Shown here: positions 19,221 to 28,041 of the stretch, one piece after another | How positions within the stretch are numbered: the stretch's first letter is position 1 | Layout of the letters: each line of letters starts with the position of its first letter | NCBI RefSeq assembly: GCF_900068895.1 | Contig: NZ_CDPK01000003.1 | Location: forward strand, 346,285-410,284 | Source: Erwinia sp. ErVv1 | GTDB lineage: Bacteria; Pseudomonadota; Gammaproteobacteria; Enterobacterales; Enterobacteriaceae | Reading direction: 5' to 3' | DNA: 64,000 bases | Notes under the pieces: generated by a model | What the model was told of the DNA's origin: nothing | The model's input: only the letters and a program-made list of their open reading frames with translations | Database searches by the model: none | Program-made: the position numbers and the translations under genes

Positions 19221-19244
19221 ACTGTCCCACCGCAGTGGGACAGT
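19221..19244. terminator. Perfect 10-bp hairpin after the OYE gene
   Basis: ACTGTCCCAC (19221-19230) pairs with GTGGGACAGT (19235-19244) over a 4-nt loop, eight bases beyond the stop of the minus-strand reductase gene. It has no T run. It shares GTGGGACAGT with the hairpin region downstream of lpxL. Confidence 0.5.
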
Positions 19245-19252
19245 GATGTCGG

Positions 19253-20347
19253 TCAGGATTTAAACAGACCTTTTACTTCATGTGGCTCACAGCGCCAGTA
19301 CTGCTCGGGCGCATTAACTTTTGCACCCAGCTTCGCGGCGGCGTGCCACGGCCAGCGCGGGTCATAGAGCATGCCCCTGGCAAGCGCCACCATATCCGCC
19401 TGATTATCGGCCAGTACGGCCTCGGCCTGCTCAGGGTCGGTTATCAGACCAACGGCGATAACCGGGATAGCCACGGCCTGTTTGACCGCCGTCGCAAAAG
19501 GCACCTGATAATTGGGGCCGACCGCAATCTGCTGTTTCGGCGACAGGCCGCCGCTGGAAACGTGAATGTAAGCACAGCCTTCCTTCTCCAGCGCCTGACT
19601 CAGTGCCACAGACTGTTCTGTATCCCAGCCACCTTCCACCCAGTCGGTAGCAGAAATGCGTACGCCCACCGGTTTATCCGCCGGGAACACGCGACGGATC
19701 TCACGGAAAATCTCCAGCGTCAGGCGCATACGGTTTTCAAGCGAGCCACCGTACTGATCCTCGCGCGTGTTGGAGAGGGGCGAAAGGAACTGATGCAGCA
19801 GATAACCGTGTGCTGCATGTACCTCGATCAAATCCAGCCCCAGCCGGTCGGCGCGAATGGCGCTGTCGATAAAGCCCTGCTTAATCTCCTCAATACGCGC
19901 GGTGGTTAAGGCAACCGGGGGGGTATCTGTCTCATTGAAAGGCACGGCTGAAGGGGCAGAGGTCTGCCAGCCTCCCTGCTCAGGCTGTAAAAAGCCGCCA
20001 CCGTGCCAGGGAGCGTCAGTTGACGCCTTACGACCCGCGTGTGACAGCTGGATCCCCAGCGGAATTGAGGAGTACTGACGCACATCCTTTAACACATCCG
20101 CCAGCGCCTGCTCGGTTTCATCGTTATACAGCCCCAGGTCCTGCGGGGTAATGCGGCCAGCAGCCTCAACGGCGGATGCCTCAAGGATCAGCAGTCCTGC
20201 ACCGGAAAGCGCGAGGTGGCCCAGATGGATGCGGTGCCAGGCGGTGGCCCGGCCCCGATCGGCGGAATACTGGCACATCGGGGCGATGGTGATGCGGTTT
20301 TCCAGGGTGAGCTTACCCAGCGTTATCGGGGTGAAAAGGTGACTCAT
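19253..20347 (-). CDS. Old-yellow-enzyme NADPH-dependent flavin oxidoreductase (YqjM/NamA type)
   Basis: The 364-aa protein is a (beta/alpha)8-barrel FMN reductase of the thermophilic-like OYE class. TIAPMCQYSAD near residues 20-30 carries the class-typical Cys that tunes the flavin. HAAHGYLLHQFLSP near 175-188 has the substrate-binding His pair, and NRMRLTLEIFREIRR and ALARGMLYDPRWPW are family signatures. Such enzymes reduce the C=C bond of alpha,beta-unsaturated aldehydes and ketones, nitro compounds or other electrophiles using NADPH. The natural substrate is unknown. GGAG precedes the ATG. E. coli has no such gene between lpxL and trhO, so this looks like a lineage insertion, but its base composition resembles its neighbours. 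Confidence 0.9.
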   Translation of the reverse strand: MSHLFTPITLGKLTLENRITIAPMCQYSADRGRATAWHRIHLGHLALSGAGLLILEASAVEAAGRITPQDLGLYNDETEQALADVLKDVRQYSSIPLGIQLSHAGRKASTDAPWHGGGFLQPEQGGWQTSAPSAVPFNETDTPPVALTTARIEEIKQGFIDSAIRADRLGLDLIEVHAAHGYLLHQFLSPLSNTREDQYGGSLENRMRLTLEIFREIRRVFPADKPVGVRISATDWVEGGWDTEQSVALSQALEKEGCAYIHVSSGGLSPKQQIAVGPNYQVPFATAVKQAVAIPVIAVGLITDPEQAEAVLADNQADMVALARGMLYDPRWPWHAAAKLGAKVNAPEQYWRCEPHEVKGLFKS

Positions 20348-20556
20348 GAATTTTCTCCGGTATCAATCACAGTTCTGAACTGAACAGGCTAACTATAGGC
20401 GGTTATTTCTGTGATGTTGATCAGGCTATGCTGTTAAGTGCCAAACATTACCTTTTAAAGAACCCGGCAACGACTGACGAATCTGGTTTGATTTCCGAAT
20501 GATTCAGGTATCATAGCCGCCGCAAAATTTCTCTCTTGAATGCAGGAACGAACACC

Positions 20557-21609
20557 ATGCCAGTGTTACATAACCTTGTTTCCAATGAAGAGCTGAGGGC
20601 GCGCATGCTGGCCGAAACCGAGCCGCGCACCACCGTCTCTTTTTATAAATACTTCACTGTTGACGATCCGAAAGCCTTTCGTGACGCGCTCTATGTTGCG
20701 CTGACCCGACTTAAGGTTTTTGGCCGCGTCTACGTTGCGGCCGAAGGCATCAATGCCCAGATTAGCGTACCTGCCAGCCAGTACGACGCGATGAAAACGA
20801 TGCTCTATGCCTTCCATCCGGCGCTGGATAACCTGCGGATGAATATCGCGCTGGACGATGACGGTAAATCGTTCTGGGTGCTGCGCCTGAAGGTGCGCGA
20901 ACGTATTGTAGCGGATGGCATCACCGATGATTCCTTTGATGCCAGCGATGTGGGTGACTACCTCAAAGCGAATGAAGTGAACGCCATGCTGGACGATCCC
21001 GAGGCGATATTTGTCGATATGCGTAACCACTATGAGTACGAAGTGGGCCATTTCGAGAACGCGCTTGAGATCCCTGCCGATACCTTCCGCGATCAACTGC
21101 CGATGGCGGTCGATATGCTGCAGGACAATAAGGACAAAAAAATCGTCATGTATTGCACCGGGGGCATTCGCTGTGAGAAGGCCAGCGCCTGGATGCGACA
21201 TAATGGTTTTGAGAACGTTTATCACGTGGAAGGCGGGATTATCGAATATGCCCGGCGCGCGCGCGAGCAGGGGCTACCCGTGCGCTTCAAGGGCAAAAAT
21301 TTTGTTTTTGACGAGCGGATGGGGGAGCGTATCTCCGACGAGGTGATTGCGCACTGCCATCAGTGCGGCACGGTGTGCGATAACCACGTCAACTGCAAGA
21401 ACGATGGCTGCCACCTGCTGTTTATCCAGTGCCCAGCCTGTGCGGAAAAGTACCAGCACTGCTGTAGTCCGCTCTGTATGGAAGAGCTGGTCCTTACGCC
21501 GGAAGAGCAGCGCGCGCGTCGCGCGGGCCGTGAAAACGGTAATAAGGTGTTCAATAAGTCGCGTGGCTTATTGAATATGACCTTAAAGATCCCCGAATCA
21601 GATCGCTAA
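20557..21609 (+). CDS. trhO: tRNA uridine(34) hydroxylase TrhO
   Basis: The 350-aa protein matches TrhO (YceA), which hydroxylates uridine 34 of certain tRNAs with oxygen as the first step to cmo5U-type modification. It has an N-terminal ferredoxin-like domain ([19 protein letters not shown]), a rhodanese domain with active-site Cys in [15 protein letters not shown] near residues 195-209, and a C-terminal Cys-rich segment ([16 protein letters not shown] and two later CxxC-like pairs) that may bind metal. I set the start at 20557 (MPVLHN) because it matches the family length of 350 and follows AGGAA; an upstream in-frame codon adds seven residues without homology. Confidence 0.95.
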   Translation: MPVLHNLVSNEELRARMLAETEPRTTVSFYKYFTVDDPKAFRDALYVALTRLKVFGRVYVAAEGINAQISVPASQYDAMKTMLYAFHPALDNLRMNIALDDDGKSFWVLRLKVRERIVADGITDDSFDASDVGDYLKANEVNAMLDDPEAIFVDMRNHYEYEVGHFENALEIPADTFRDQLPMAVDMLQDNKDKKIVMYCTGGIRCEKASAWMRHNGFENVYHVEGGIIEYARRAREQGLPVRFKGKNFVFDERMGERISDEVIAHCHQCGTVCDNHVNCKNDGCHLLFIQCPACAEKYQHCCSPLCMEELVLTPEEQRARRAGRENGNKVFNKSRGLLNMTLKIPESDR

Positions 21610-22011
21610 CTTTACGATAGCGCTAACGATCCCCGATCCGGACCGTTAGCGTAACGTTGACGCTGAAAGATCCCGCAGTCGGATCTGCCCGCGTTAAGGG
21701 CCAGTCCGATTTGCCCGCGTTCAGGGGCCAGTCGGACGGCTGGCCCTGTTTGACGCTGATACAGTTTTGTCCTTTCTGCTTACGCTACCTGCATTTACGC
21801 CAAAAATTCCGCAATTAAAACGATAGCTATCACAAACTTGAAAAAAAACAGGTCGTCTACTAGAGTAAATATCCGTAAAGAAAAGTTGCCCACGCGTATT
21901 AACACCTTCGCCCCGTCGCAATCCGCTGCTTTATAGCTTTCTTTCCCTTTAGTTCATTTTTCACCGGCAACGAAAGCTATAACGCTGCTCACCCTTACTC
22001 ATGGAGATTGT
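21610..22011. other. Intergenic region between trhO and proP with imperfect repeats
   Basis: About 400 bases without a gene. The left part holds short repeated and palindromic elements, including an imperfect 26-base direct repeat (TCTGCCCGCGTTAAGGGCCA at 21683 and TTTGCCCGCGTTCAGGGGCC at 21709). GGCCAGTCGGACGGCTGGCC at 21727-21746 could form a hairpin ending trhO. The right part, AT-rich from about 21780, should hold the proP promoter. Confidence 0.5.
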
Positions 22012-23481
22012 ATGAGCAACACAGAAAAACAGAAGAAGCATTTCTGGCAAAAGCCAAAGAAGCCAAAAGAGCTGACCTTCGAAGATATTACTATCGTTGA
22101 TGGCGACATGCTTAAGCGCGCCGTAGGTTCTGCAGCCTTGGGTAACGCCATGGAGTGGTTCGATTTTGGTGTTTACAGCTATCTTGCCGTTACCATTGGT
22201 AAGGTGTTCTTCCCCGGCGGCAGCGCGGCGGCACAGCTGCTGGCGACCTTTGGCGCCTTCGCGGCGGCCTTCCTGGTGCGTCCGGTGGGTGGTCTGGTGT
22301 TTGGTCCACTCGGCGACCGAATTGGTCGTCAGAAAGTGCTGGCGATCACCATGATCATGATGTCCATCGGGACATTTTGCATCGGTATCATCCCCAGCTA
22401 CGAGAAGATTGGTATCCTGGCACCGATCCTGCTGCTGGTTGCCAGGCTGGTACAGGGCTTCTCTACCGGGGGGGAATACGGTGGTGCCGCAACCTTTATC
22501 GCGGAATATTCAACCGATAACCGTCGCGGCTTTATGGGCAGCTTTCTGGAATTCGGCACGCTCGGCGGTTACCTGTTGGGAGCGGGCCTGGTCACGGCGT
22601 TGACCGCCTTTATGCCGGAACAGACGCTGTTGGACTGGGGCTGGCGCATTCCTTTCTTCATCGCCGCGCCACTGGGCCTCTTTGGTCTGTATGTGCGTCT
22701 GAAACTGGAAGAGACGCCCGCTTTTCAAAAGCATATGGAGAAACAGGAAGCGCTGGAGCACAGCAAACCCCGTCTGACGTTGTTTCAGATGTTAAGCAAG
22801 TACCGCGCGCAGATGCTGAAGTGTATTGGTCTGGTGCTGCTGTTTAACGTCTCTAACTACATGCTCACCTCCTATATGCCAAGCTACCTGACCGGGATTC
22901 TGGGGCTGAGTGAGATGAGCAGCCTGCTGCTGATCCTGGTGGTGATGTTTGTCATGATGCCGCTGACGCTGTTCTGGGGGCACTGGAACGATCGCCTGGG
23001 CCGTCGTCCTGTTATTTGGGGCGGCGCAGTTGCCCTGATAGTGATGGCGATCCCCTGCCTGATGCTGATTGGATCAGGTAATATGCTATGGGTATTCGTG
23101 GGCCTGATTATCCTTGGGGCGATTCATACCTGCTTCAGCGGCTCAATGCCCGCAACGCTTCCGGCACTGTTTGCCACTGATATTCGCTACAGCGCGCTGG
23201 CGATTGGTTTTAACCTTTCCGTTTCGCTGTTCGGGGGTACCACGCCGCTGATTACCACCTGGCTGGTCAGTACAACGCACAATCTGATGATGCCGGCCTA
23301 CTATTTAATGGGCGCAGGGGTTATTGGCGTGATTACCGTATTTACCATGCGTGAAACGGCGCGGAAGCCGCTTAATGGATCGGCCCCGGCGGTGGCGAAT
23401 GAGGCAGAAGCCCATAAGCTAATTAACAAGCTTCGTCTGCGACAGAAAAAGAAAGACGCCGCGCTTAATACGCCAAAGTAA
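22012..23481 (+). CDS. proP: ProP-type osmoprotectant/proton MFS transporter
   Basis: The 489-aa protein is a metabolite:proton symporter of the MFS with twelve membrane segments and strong resemblance to ProP, which imports proline and glycine betaine in osmotic stress. Matching segments include LGNAMEWFDFGVYSY, RPVGGLVFGPLGDRIGRQK, GFSTGGEYGGAATFIAEY and NLMMPAYYLMGAGVIGVIT. The N-terminal tail is longer and Lys-rich (QKKHFWQKPKKPKE). The C-terminus ends about 35 residues after ARKPLNG without the long heptad coiled coil of E. coli ProP, so osmotic sensing may differ or the substrate may be another carboxylate. GGAG precedes the ATG. It stands as a single gene followed by terminators. Confidence 0.8.
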   Translation: MSNTEKQKKHFWQKPKKPKELTFEDITIVDGDMLKRAVGSAALGNAMEWFDFGVYSYLAVTIGKVFFPGGSAAAQLLATFGAFAAAFLVRPVGGLVFGPLGDRIGRQKVLAITMIMMSIGTFCIGIIPSYEKIGILAPILLLVARLVQGFSTGGEYGGAATFIAEYSTDNRRGFMGSFLEFGTLGGYLLGAGLVTALTAFMPEQTLLDWGWRIPFFIAAPLGLFGLYVRLKLEETPAFQKHMEKQEALEHSKPRLTLFQMLSKYRAQMLKCIGLVLLFNVSNYMLTSYMPSYLTGILGLSEMSSLLLILVVMFVMMPLTLFWGHWNDRLGRRPVIWGGAVALIVMAIPCLMLIGSGNMLWVFVGLIILGAIHTCFSGSMPATLPALFATDIRYSALAIGFNLSVSLFGGTTPLITTWLVSTTHNLMMPAYYLMGAGVIGVITVFTMRETARKPLNGSAPAVANEAEAHKLINKLRLRQKKKDAALNTPK

Positions 23482-23493
23482 CGGCGCGTAGAT

Positions 23494-23517
23494 AAAAAAA
23501 CCGGGCGAGGCCCGGTT
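23494..23517 (-). terminator. Second terminator for solA on the minus strand
   Basis: AACCGGGC and GCCCGGTT (23499-23517) form an 8-bp stem with a 3-nt loop. Read on the minus strand it is followed by a run of T (A run 23494-23500 on the plus strand). Confidence 0.65.
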
Positions 23518-23530
23518 AAATAAGACGGTA

Positions 23531-23569
23531 AAAAACGCCCTGTAAGCGATGCGCTGGCAGGGCGTTTTT
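23531..23569. terminator. Bidirectional terminator between proP and solA
   Basis: AAAAACGCCCTG (23531-23542) and CAGGGCGTTTTT (23558-23569) form a perfect 12-bp stem with A and T runs at the outer ends, so it can end transcripts in both directions between the convergent genes. Confidence 0.85.
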
Positions 23570-23594
23570 AATAATCGTTACCAGACTAATCAAA

Positions 23595-24713
23595 TCATAA
23601 ACGTGAAAGACTAAATGGCGATAAATCAAATTGAGAGGATTTATCCTGGGCAAAATCTGCCGCTATTTCGCCTAATACGGTTGAAAATTTAAAACCATGT
23701 CCGCTCAGGCCGCTAATAATAAGTCGATCCGGCGAACCGGGTAGAGTATCAATAATAAAGTTTTCATCCTGCGTATTATCGTAAGTGCAGGCTTCTCCCC
23801 GCAGACAGACCCCCACGCCCGGTAAGAACTGGCGCAGAAAAGAGAAGAGCTCACTGCCATCTTCGGCGACGGAGCCAAAAGACTTGCGTTGTTCAGGCGA
23901 TGTGATGGTCTGGCCGCCGTTGTGTTTACCAATCTTAATAGCATTGTTATCAGCCGGGAAACCGTAAAACTGCCCGCCGTCAGGCGTTTCAACGGTAAAA
24001 GCGGGGAAGCGGTTATTTTCGCTGTAGCGCCCATCGGCCTGATGCCAGGCGAAGACTTTCCTGACCGGCGTGATGGGCAGGGAGGGGAGCAGAGATTTCA
24101 CCCAGGTTCCTGCGCTAAGCAGCAGTTTTCGCGCGCAAAAGTCGCCATCGGCGGTGCTAACCCATTGCAAACCGTCGCGCTCCTCAAGCGAGTCCACGCC
24201 GCAGTTAAACAGCTGCGCACAGCCTGCCTCTTTCGCCAACCGAATCATATGACGGATCGCCAGCTCTGATTTCAGGTAGCCCGAGCGGGGTTCGAAAATG
24301 CCGCTATAGCCAGGTGGAACGCTGAGCTGAGGCCAGCGGCGAGTCACGTCATCACCGCTAAGCGTTTCTGTTTCAGGTGTAAACTGACTGACGCTATGGC
24401 GGATATTGCGCATAAAGGTTGAGTCGTCGGGAGCCAGATTAATCACGCCGCAGCGATGCATAATGCGCTCGCCGCAGTCGGTTTCCAGCTGGTCCCACAG
24501 CTGCTGTGCGCGCAGTATCATCGGGACATAGTACGCGCCTTCGCCATAGGCATGGCGGATCAGTCGCGTTTCACCATGATGGCTGCCCTGCTGGTGGGGA
24601 GGATGATGCCGGTCAATCATCAGAACCTTCAGTCCGGCCTGCGTAGCGTACAAGCCCGCAGCCGCGCCAACCGAGCCGCTGCCCACTACGATTAAATCAT
24701 AAACCATCTGCAT
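23595..24713 (-). CDS. solA: N-methyl-L-tryptophan oxidase SolA
   Basis: The 372-aa FAD enzyme matches SolA, a monomeric sarcosine oxidase-like protein that demethylates N-methyltryptophan and gives formaldehyde and hydrogen peroxide. The Rossmann dinucleotide motif is [12 protein letters not shown] near residues 9-20. [17 protein letters not shown] near 306-322 holds the Cys expected to bind FAD covalently, and [18 protein letters not shown] near 339-356 is the family end motif. Length equals E. coli (372 aa). The start is MQM; the second Met is also possible. It is convergent with proP and sits next to bssS as in E. coli. Confidence 0.93.
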   Translation of the reverse strand: MQMVYDLIVVGSGSVGAAAGLYATQAGLKVLMIDRHHPPHQQGSHHGETRLIRHAYGEGAYYVPMILRAQQLWDQLETDCGERIMHRCGVINLAPDDSTFMRNIRHSVSQFTPETETLSGDDVTRRWPQLSVPPGYSGIFEPRSGYLKSELAIRHMIRLAKEAGCAQLFNCGVDSLEERDGLQWVSTADGDFCARKLLLSAGTWVKSLLPSLPITPVRKVFAWHQADGRYSENNRFPAFTVETPDGGQFYGFPADNNAIKIGKHNGGQTITSPEQRKSFGSVAEDGSELFSFLRQFLPGVGVCLRGEACTYDNTQDENFIIDTLPGSPDRLIISGLSGHGFKFSTVLGEIAADFAQDKSSQFDLSPFSLSRL

Positions 24714-24768
24714 CCGGGTCCTTAGTAATCAGGTGAGGCATGCAGAATAGCAAACTGTCGCAGTAATG

Positions 24769-24791
24769 AAAAAGGCACCCTGTTGGGTGCC
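24769..24791 (-). terminator. Terminator of bssS
   Basis: GGCACCC (24774-24780) and GGGTGCC (24785-24791) form a 7-bp stem with a 4-nt loop, followed on the minus strand by five T. It starts 22 bases beyond the bssS stop. Confidence 0.8.
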
Positions 24792-24813
24792 CTTAAGATA
24801 AAGCCAAAACGGA

Positions 24814-25068
24814 CTAATGCTTTTTGTAATCACGATCCTGATATTCCGTGGCTTCTATCTTGGCAATACCGGCTTCGAGGATAGAGATAAATTGTCTGGC
24901 AACATCAGTGGTTAACCAATAGGTCTGCCCCACTTCAGCCTCTTCGGACTGCTGCTCGTTTGAGGTAAGGGAATGTAGCCGGATCATCATTGCATCGTAG
25001 CTGTCTACGGTACTGATATCCCACCCAACGAGGGGATGTGTCTGGATAACGTCTTTGTTTCTGTCCAT
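24814..25068 (-). CDS. bssS: Biofilm regulator BssS
   Basis: The 84-aa protein matches BssS (YceP), a small regulator of biofilm formation linked to AI-2, indole and stress signalling in E. coli. Conserved segments are QTHPLVGWDISTVDSYDAMM and YWLTTDVARQFISILEAGIA. It has no recognised DNA-binding domain. AGGGGA precedes the ATG. Its position between solA and dinI is the same as in E. coli, apart from a small extra gene on the dinI side. Confidence 0.93.
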   Translation of the reverse strand: MDRNKDVIQTHPLVGWDISTVDSYDAMMIRLHSLTSNEQQSEEAEVGQTYWLTTDVARQFISILEAGIAKIEATEYQDRDYKKH

Positions 25069-25270
25069 TATGATCCCCTTATTATTCGTGTTAATGATGA
25101 CAACGAAGTGATTTATCGAGGTTCAATGCGGTCTTTTTTTCACAGAGCCGTTTAACTATAACAGGGATTTTGAATTTGGCTGAATGAAATTTACCCACAG
25201 GATGAATGGGTGTTTTATTTGGTTATTATTTCGTCAGGGCATCTTCAGGAAATTAATCGCACCGGCGCGT

Positions 25271-25561
25271 TTAAAAAAGTGGGGATCGGTCATCACCCTG
25301 AAGCGGTATATTGATCGGCGCACGATGCTTTTCAACTTCTTCAGCCAGGCGGGAAAAATGCTGCCGCATATTTTCATCACGGTCGTGATTTTGCGCTTCC
25401 AGCCGCAGACGCTGCGTCAGTAATAAAACAGCTTTCTCATCCAGGCAAAATGAAAGGGAGGAAAAAGCAATTTCTAATACGCTGAGGCGTCGCTGCTGGT
25501 CGGCAATCAGTCCCAGTAATTCACCAAATGTCATCGCTTCTTCGGGGGTTTCAGGCGTCAT
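25271..25561 (-). CDS. Hypothetical coiled-coil-like protein, 96 aa
   Basis: I do not recognise this protein. It starts MTPETPEEAMTFGELLGLIA. The middle and C-terminal parts are helical and charged (ADQQRRLSVLEIAFSSLSF, LLTQRLRLEAQNHDRDENMR), suggesting a small cytoplasmic helical or coiled-coil protein with one Cys. The frame is open further upstream, but the ATG at 25561 is preceded by GAGGAA at a good distance, and the upstream part runs through the dinI terminator and reads like non-coding sequence. It lies between dinI and bssS on the same strand; E. coli has no counterpart there. Confidence 0.65.
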   Translation of the reverse strand: MTPETPEEAMTFGELLGLIADQQRRLSVLEIAFSSLSFCLDEKAVLLLTQRLRLEAQNHDRDENMRQHFSRLAEEVEKHRAPINIPLQGDDRSPLF

Positions 25562-25655
25562 GATGGGTTCCTCAGCTGAGCTTGTGTCAGGGACAGGTAA
25601 TCTAAACCAGTCTACAACGGCAGAGGCATTACGGCGAGGGGGGCGGGGATGAAAA

Positions 25656-25685
25656 ACAAAAAGGCCGGATGGCAAAACCCGGCAA
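25656..25685 (-). terminator. Terminator of dinI
   Basis: On the minus strand TTGCCGGG is followed by a 9-nt loop, CCGGCC and five T (plus-strand 25656-25685). It begins 20 bases beyond the dinI stop. Confidence 0.7.
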
Positions 25686-25704
25686 GCTACGGCACAAAAT
25701 AGAA

Positions 25705-25950
25705 TCAGTCAGTGATAAACCAGTCGTCAGCGCTTTCCCAGGTTTCCTGGAGGATTTCGGTAACGCGGTCTTTGGCTTCTTTGCCTCCACCCATGACGGT
25801 CAGATTATTGGACCCGGCATAACGGACGGAGACGCTGTTTGGCGATTCCGGGAACTGCTTATCAATGCGCTTGATCAGCTCATTTGAGAGCGCATCGATG
25901 GCACCGGCGGGAAGAGAAGTAGTTTTTGCAACGGTAACTTCAACACGCAT
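25705..25950 (-). CDS. dinI: DNA damage-inducible protein DinI
   Basis: The 81-aa product matches DinI, which binds RecA filaments and moderates the SOS response, mainly by stabilising the filament and limiting UmuD cleavage. Matching segments are RVEVTVAK, LPAGAIDALSNEL, VSVRYAG and the acidic C-terminal helix EILQETWESADDWF that mimics DNA. GGAGG precedes the ATG. A near-perfect LexA box lies 18 bases upstream, as expected for a strongly LexA-repressed gene. It is followed by its own terminator. Confidence 0.95.
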   Translation of the reverse strand: MRVEVTVAKTTSLPAGAIDALSNELIKRIDKQFPESPNSVSVRYAGSNNLTVMGGGKEAKDRVTEILQETWESADDWFITD

Positions 25951-25968
25951 AACAGCCTCCGATTAAGT

Positions 25969-25988
25969 TACTGTGAATATATACAGTA
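25969..25988 (-). promoter_or_regulatory. LexA (SOS) box of dinI
   Basis: TACTGTGAATATATACAGTA fits the LexA consensus CTGT-N8-ACAG with TA-flanks and an AT-rich centre. It is placed between dinI and the pyrC stop, immediately upstream of dinI. Confidence 0.92.
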
Positions 25989-26035
25989 TTTAACGCACAG
26001 GCAATCACTTTCTGAAACGAACCCTGGCCGGGGCG

Positions 26036-27085
26036 TTAACGCTCTACCGTCCAGTTAAGCGTCTCGCCCGCCAGGAAGGGGATCAGGCGGTCATTACCCA
26101 GCGCAATGCTTTCGGCTACTTTCCAGGGCTTGCGAACCAGCTTTACTGTCCCCTCGTTTAGCGGCAGGCCGTAGAAACGCGGCCCGTTTAGCGAACAAAA
26201 TGCCTCAAAATGCGCAAGGGCGCTCATCTCCTCAAACACTGTCGCATAGGCAGACAGCGCGGTTGGCGCATTAAATACCCCGGCGCAGCCGCAGCTGGAC
26301 TCTTTACGGTGTTGCAGATGCGGAGCCGTGTCGGTGCCAAGGAAGAAGCGATCGTTACCGCTGGCTATCACCTCACGCAGCGCCTGTTGATGAACGTTGC
26401 GCTTTAATATCGGCAGGCAGTACAGATGGGGCCGGATGCCGCCAACCAGCATATGATTACGGTTAAACATCAGGTGCTGAGGTGTGATGGTGGCCGCCAG
26501 CAGGCTATCGCCCTCCTGGACATAGGCGGCGGCTTCCCGGGTGGTGATATGTTCCATCACCACTTTCAGCGCCGGAAACTGCCTGCGCAACGGGATCATC
26601 ACCGTCTCAATAAAACGCGCCTCGCGATCGAAGATATCAATATCTGCACCGGTCACTTCACCATGGACCAGCAGCGGCATGCCGATTTTCTGCATTCGCT
26701 CCAGCACCGAGGCGATGCTGGCGATATCCGTTACGCCGTAGCTGGAGTTAGTTGTGGCATGGGCGGGATACAGCTTCGCGGCAGTGAAAACACCGTCGTT
26801 AAAGCCGGTTTCCAGTTCACTGGCGTCCAGCGTATCCGTCAGATAACAGGTCATCAGGGGGGTGAAATCGTGCCCGGCAGGGCGCGCAGCCAGAATTCGT
26901 TCACGGTAGGCCACGGCAGCCGCCACGCTGGTAACAGGCGGGACCAGGTTAGGCATCACAATGGCCCGACCGCACACTTCACTGGTATAGGGCAGCACGG
27001 TTTGCAGCATCTCGTCGTCACGCAAATGGATATGCCAGTCGTCAGGGCGGCGGATCAGGAGTTGCTGGGGAAGTGTTGTCATCAT
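26036..27085 (-). CDS. pyrC: Dihydroorotase PyrC
   Basis: The 349-aa zinc enzyme matches class II dihydroorotase, which closes carbamoyl-aspartate to dihydroorotate in pyrimidine synthesis. HIHLRDD near residues 18-24 provides the first metal His pair. [19 protein letters not shown] near 99-117 carries the Lys that is carboxylated to bridge the zinc ions. [14 protein letters not shown] and GTDTAPH carry the other metal ligands and the catalytic Asp. Length matches E. coli (348 aa). GGAG sits just before two consecutive ATG codons; either may be used. I did not find a convincing PurR box. Confidence 0.96.
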   Translation of the reverse strand: MMTTLPQQLLIRRPDDWHIHLRDDEMLQTVLPYTSEVCGRAIVMPNLVPPVTSVAAAVAYRERILAARPAGHDFTPLMTCYLTDTLDASELETGFNDGVFTAAKLYPAHATTNSSYGVTDIASIASVLERMQKIGMPLLVHGEVTGADIDIFDREARFIETVMIPLRRQFPALKVVMEHITTREAAAYVQEGDSLLAATITPQHLMFNRNHMLVGGIRPHLYCLPILKRNVHQQALREVIASGNDRFFLGTDTAPHLQHRKESSCGCAGVFNAPTALSAYATVFEEMSALAHFEAFCSLNGPRFYGLPLNEGTVKLVRKPWKVAESIALGNDRLIPFLAGETLNWTVER

Positions 27086-27324
27086 CGTGCTCCGGCAGAA
27101 GTGAAATCAGTCAGTGATGGCTGGATTTGGCCGGGTATCAAGCATAGGGATAAAGCGGGCTGAATGCACCAGGTTTGTTTACCGTCGGAAAAAAAAGATT
27201 TCAGCGGGTAAGCGTAGTCTGGCCGTTAATCGCGCCGGTGGCGGCCTCAGAGAGGGGGGAGGGCGCGCTGTGGAACAAGAGGCGCGCCCATCAACAGGGT
27301 CGCACAGCGCGCCTCTGAAGTCGC

Positions 27325-27891
27325 TTAACGTTCGGTGAAGGGAATAACCAGCTCGCCGGGTTTCACTTCCAGTCCTTTAGCAAAGCGTTTTGCCAGCGAC
27401 TCAGCCTTACTGCGATCGGTACTGAGCACCCAGGCCGGTTTTTGATTGAAATAGTCCTTCAGCGACTGATTCAGATAAGGCGTTAGGGTCTTCAGCACGC
27501 CCTGCATTTTTTCAGGTTCGACCTGTACGTCTACCAGCTCCATATCCTTTAAGAATACCGCGCCCTGATCTTTATCGTAGAACGGCAGCGCCTTCATGGT
27601 CAGTTTCATGGTGGCCTGCTGCGGGCCGAACAGCGAGCTGATATTGACCTTTGCATTGCCGGAGAGCGTCACTTTATTCGGTTCTTCACGACCAATCTGA
27701 CTGCTGAGATCGGTCAGGACAATATGCGCGTCAATCAGCCCTGCAACGCCAATCTGCTTTTCATAATTATTGTGTTTCTGCAGGGCCTGATTCACTTCCT
27801 GCTCACTAATCGTGTACTGCGTAAGCTGATTACAACCAGCCAGCAGACCGGTCAAAAAAAAGGCGCAAAGCGCCAGAGTCACCTTTTTCAT
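27325..27891 (-). CDS. yceB: YceB lipoprotein
   Basis: The 188-aa product has a lipoprotein signal with lipobox LLAGC near residue 20 and matches YceB (E. coli 186 aa): NQLTQYTISEQEVNQAL, VLTDLSSQIGREEPNKVTL and the C-terminal KGLEVKPGELVIPFTE. It belongs to the DUF1439 family of outer-membrane lipoproteins with a lipid-binding-like fold; its function is unknown. I set the start at the ATG at 27891 (MKKVTL), which gives a normal signal; the longer frame upstream adds a sequence without a signal. It lies between pyrC and grxB as in E. coli. Confidence 0.92.
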   Translation of the reverse strand: MKKVTLALCAFFLTGLLAGCNQLTQYTISEQEVNQALQKHNNYEKQIGVAGLIDAHIVLTDLSSQIGREEPNKVTLSGNAKVNISSLFGPQQATMKLTMKALPFYDKDQGAVFLKDMELVDVQVEPEKMQGVLKTLTPYLNQSLKDYFNQKPAWVLSTDRSKAESLAKRFAKGLEVKPGELVIPFTER

Positions 27892-28041
27892 AGCTATCCT
27901 CCTGGGAGCGTGCAGCCAGTACCTTCTGGCGCAAAACAATAGCTTGCACGACATTCAGTCCGGAGTCACCAGGAGAACCGATAAAGGGAGGGGAAACAGG
28001 TAACAAAATGACGCAGGACCGCACGGCGCGGCCCCGATCGA

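Noticed and set aside
19182..19244. Tandem repeats plus hairpin considered as a CRISPR-like array
   Set aside because: The units are 12 bases, directly adjacent and without unique spacers. No cas genes are present.
25562..25675. Longer start for the 96-aa hypothetical gene
   Set aside because: The extension runs through the dinI terminator and has no homology. A good ribosome site precedes 25561.
27276..27320. Inverted repeat AGAGGCGCGC downstream of yceB
   Set aside because: The loop is about 20 bases and no T run follows. It may be a chance feature of a GC-rich gap.
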